DNA of 64,000 nt from Planctomycetaceae bacterium (GTDB lineage Bacteria > Planctomycetota > Planctomycetia > Planctomycetales > Planctomycetaceae), in contig JAKFWA010000073.1 in NCBI GenBank assembly GCA_021732995.1, positions 1 through 64,000 of the forward strand. The letters are read 5' to 3'. The translations under genes were made by a program, and so were the position numbers. Below are positions 63,195-64,000 of the stretch, one piece after another (position 1 is the first letter of the stretch; each line of letters starts with the position of its first letter). The notes beneath the pieces were generated by a model, which made no database searches, was not told the DNA's origin, and saw only the letters and a list, made by a program, of their open reading frames with translations.

Positions 63195-63665
63195 TTGTCG
63201 CAGCAGAATCCTGAGCAATCCGTTGTTGGCTCCACGGCAACGCATTCATCTGGTGAGTCTCTGTCTCCAGGCACGCTCTTTACGACGCTCGTTGCGATTT
63301 GGGTGCTGTGTGTTTGCGTGCTGATCGAGGTCACCAATTTCCAGGCGGACTTCTACCTGCCTCGCGGTGAGGTCAATGAATTCGGAGATCTTGTTCCGTG
63401 GCGCGTGCTGCGGCCTGAGCGTGCGATGGAACTCGGAATAACTCTGAGCGATGCCGAGGTCGCCAGGGGGCGATTGCGAGATTATATGGCGCTCGGGCTG
63501 TTGCAGTACCCGCTTGCTGGAATTGTCTTGTTGATCAGTTTTGTTCAACTCACTGGAGACCGCCATGGCAATTCGCTTCGCTTGGCGAGGTTCAATTTTG
63601 GCGTCGCATTGCTGGCGCTGATGCTTGCGTTCTATCGCGGTTATCTCACCAGCCTAGGCGGGTAA
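63195..63665 (+). CDS. Small membrane protein of unknown function
   Basis: A 156-residue protein. The start is a TTG at 63195, chosen because an AAGGAGAGG box stands four bases before it and no ATG is near. Three membrane spans are seen: TTLVAIWVLCVCVLIEV, LGLLQYPLAGIVLLISFV and FGVALLALMLAFYRGY. A 60-residue polar stretch with an Arg/Glu-rich helix lies between the first and second. No family is recognised. Confidence 0.72.
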   Translation: MSQQNPEQSVVGSTATHSSGESLSPGTLFTTLVAIWVLCVCVLIEVTNFQADFYLPRGEVNEFGDLVPWRVLRPERAMELGITLSDAEVARGRLRDYMALGLLQYPLAGIVLLISFVQLTGDRHGNSLRLARFNFGVALLALMLAFYRGYLTSLGG

Positions 63666-63692
63666 CCGGGTTGCTTAGTTGGTGACGTAGAG

Positions 63693-63716
63693 GCGATCGT
63701 CAGCTTGGACGATCGC
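63693..63716. repeat. 9-bp stem-loop after the small membrane protein gene
   Basis: GCGATCGTC-AGCTTG-GACGATCGC forms a perfect 9-bp stem. It lies 27 nt past the stop at 63665 but lacks a T-run. It could be a weak terminator or a scattered palindrome. Confidence 0.45.
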
Positions 63717-63908
63717 GCCCGGTGGCCGCACGGCGTCATCTTTTCATAGAAGTGCAGTCAATTCGCTCTGAACCGGCGTAATCGGGAACTGTCTGGGTAG
63801 GACTTTTCGCCAGCGGGCACCAAGATATGGTATGGAGTAGCGGTTTGCGGCGAGACCTGGATGGGTTCGGAAGCAGATCTGGCTGCGGCGAGCGTTCGAG
63901 GAACAGGT

Positions 63909-64000
63909 ATGGCTGACAAGAAGAAACAAAAGACCAAGGAAGATCCCAACGAGAAGCGCGTCTGCACCAACCGCAAGGCACGCTTCAACTATGAGATCCT
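63909..64000 (+). CDS. smpB: SsrA-binding protein, 5' part only
   Basis: The frame opens at an ATG at 63909 and runs off the right edge. The visible 30 residues start with a Lys-rich lead (MADKKKQKTKEDPNEKR) and then show VCTNRKARFNYEIL, the start of the SmpB core, where the Asn-Arg-Lys-Ala-Arg motif begins the OB-fold strand that binds tmRNA. SmpB delivers tmRNA to stalled ribosomes. The signature is strong despite the short length; no ssrA gene is in the window. Confidence 0.85.
   Translation, partial: MADKKKQKTKEDPNEKRVCTNRKARFNYEI

Noticed and set aside
63675-63746. Short minus-strand frame ending QADDRLYVTN
   Set aside because: It resembles the end of a propeller protein but is only about 22 codons before a stop; too short to call a remnant.
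1-64000. tRNA, rRNA, tmRNA or CRISPR loci
   Set aside because: No cloverleaf-like gene, rRNA stretch or regularly spaced direct repeat was seen on reading both strands, though short tRNAs could be missed without a covariance search.

Overview
The window reads as chromosomal DNA of a planctomycete (phylum Planctomycetota). The marks are lineage-typical families: a DUF1559 prepilin-like protein, DUF1501, two giant PVC-type cytochrome c/beta-propeller proteins, a ThuA-like protein, an ECF sigma factor beside a Ser/Thr kinase with leucine-rich repeats, a kinase-like/SUMF1 fusion, and an ABC/GldG/DUF4340 cassette. Base composition is moderately GC-rich and genes are loosely packed, with several gaps of 0.4-0.8 kb. 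I see no rRNA, tRNA, CRISPR array, prophage or plasmid genes.

Layout. 1-7.2 kb: a decaying signalling locus. An ECF sigma factor and a receptor-like kinase run leftward. The kinase's fourth LRR unit lies beyond an in-frame TGA and is then cut by an intact IS630-family element, on whose other side lies the C-terminal half of a Hint domain. 7.4-16.9 kb: SMP-30-like lactonase, trmB, an Nramp-related transporter, a diheme/LamG/propeller protein with a ThuA protein, and a histidine phosphatase. 17-20 kb: a pseudokinase-SUMF1 fusion and a 56-residue Flp pilin between two hairpins. 20.4-27.7 kb: ubiD-like and menG/ubiE quinone genes, a DUF6513/dihydropteroate-synthase-like gene and a DnaE2-type polymerase. 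27.7-39.1 kb: DUF1501; the operon ABC ATPase - GldF/GldG fusion - DUF4340; and a second heme-binding propeller/HEAT protein. 39.8-50 kb: DUF1559, a carboxypeptidase-regulatory-domain protein, an orphan GAF/PAS histidine kinase, an unknown anchored protein and an Hsp70-like ATPase. 50-58.8 kb: ribokinase, a CehA/McbA-like secreted protein, cyanophycin synthetase and a sodium/solute symporter. 59.3-64 kb: small orphan proteins, two tiny lipoproteins, an acyltransferase with ankyrin repeats inserted in it, and the start of smpB.

Most genes are single transcription units. Clear operon candidates are sigma-kinase, ThuA-diheme protein (with the Nramp-like gene downstream), ubiD-menG, ABC-GldFG-DUF4340, and the two small lipoproteins. 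No complete new defence or biosynthetic island is evident. The most unusual points are the broken kinase/IS/Hint locus, the pseudokinase-SUMF1 fusion, the ankyrin-in-acyltransferase protein, the terminator-like hairpin 16 nt upstream of the Flp pilin start codon, and a 235-bp element with perfect 17-bp terminal inverted repeats that carries a palindrome found again 7.3 kb away.
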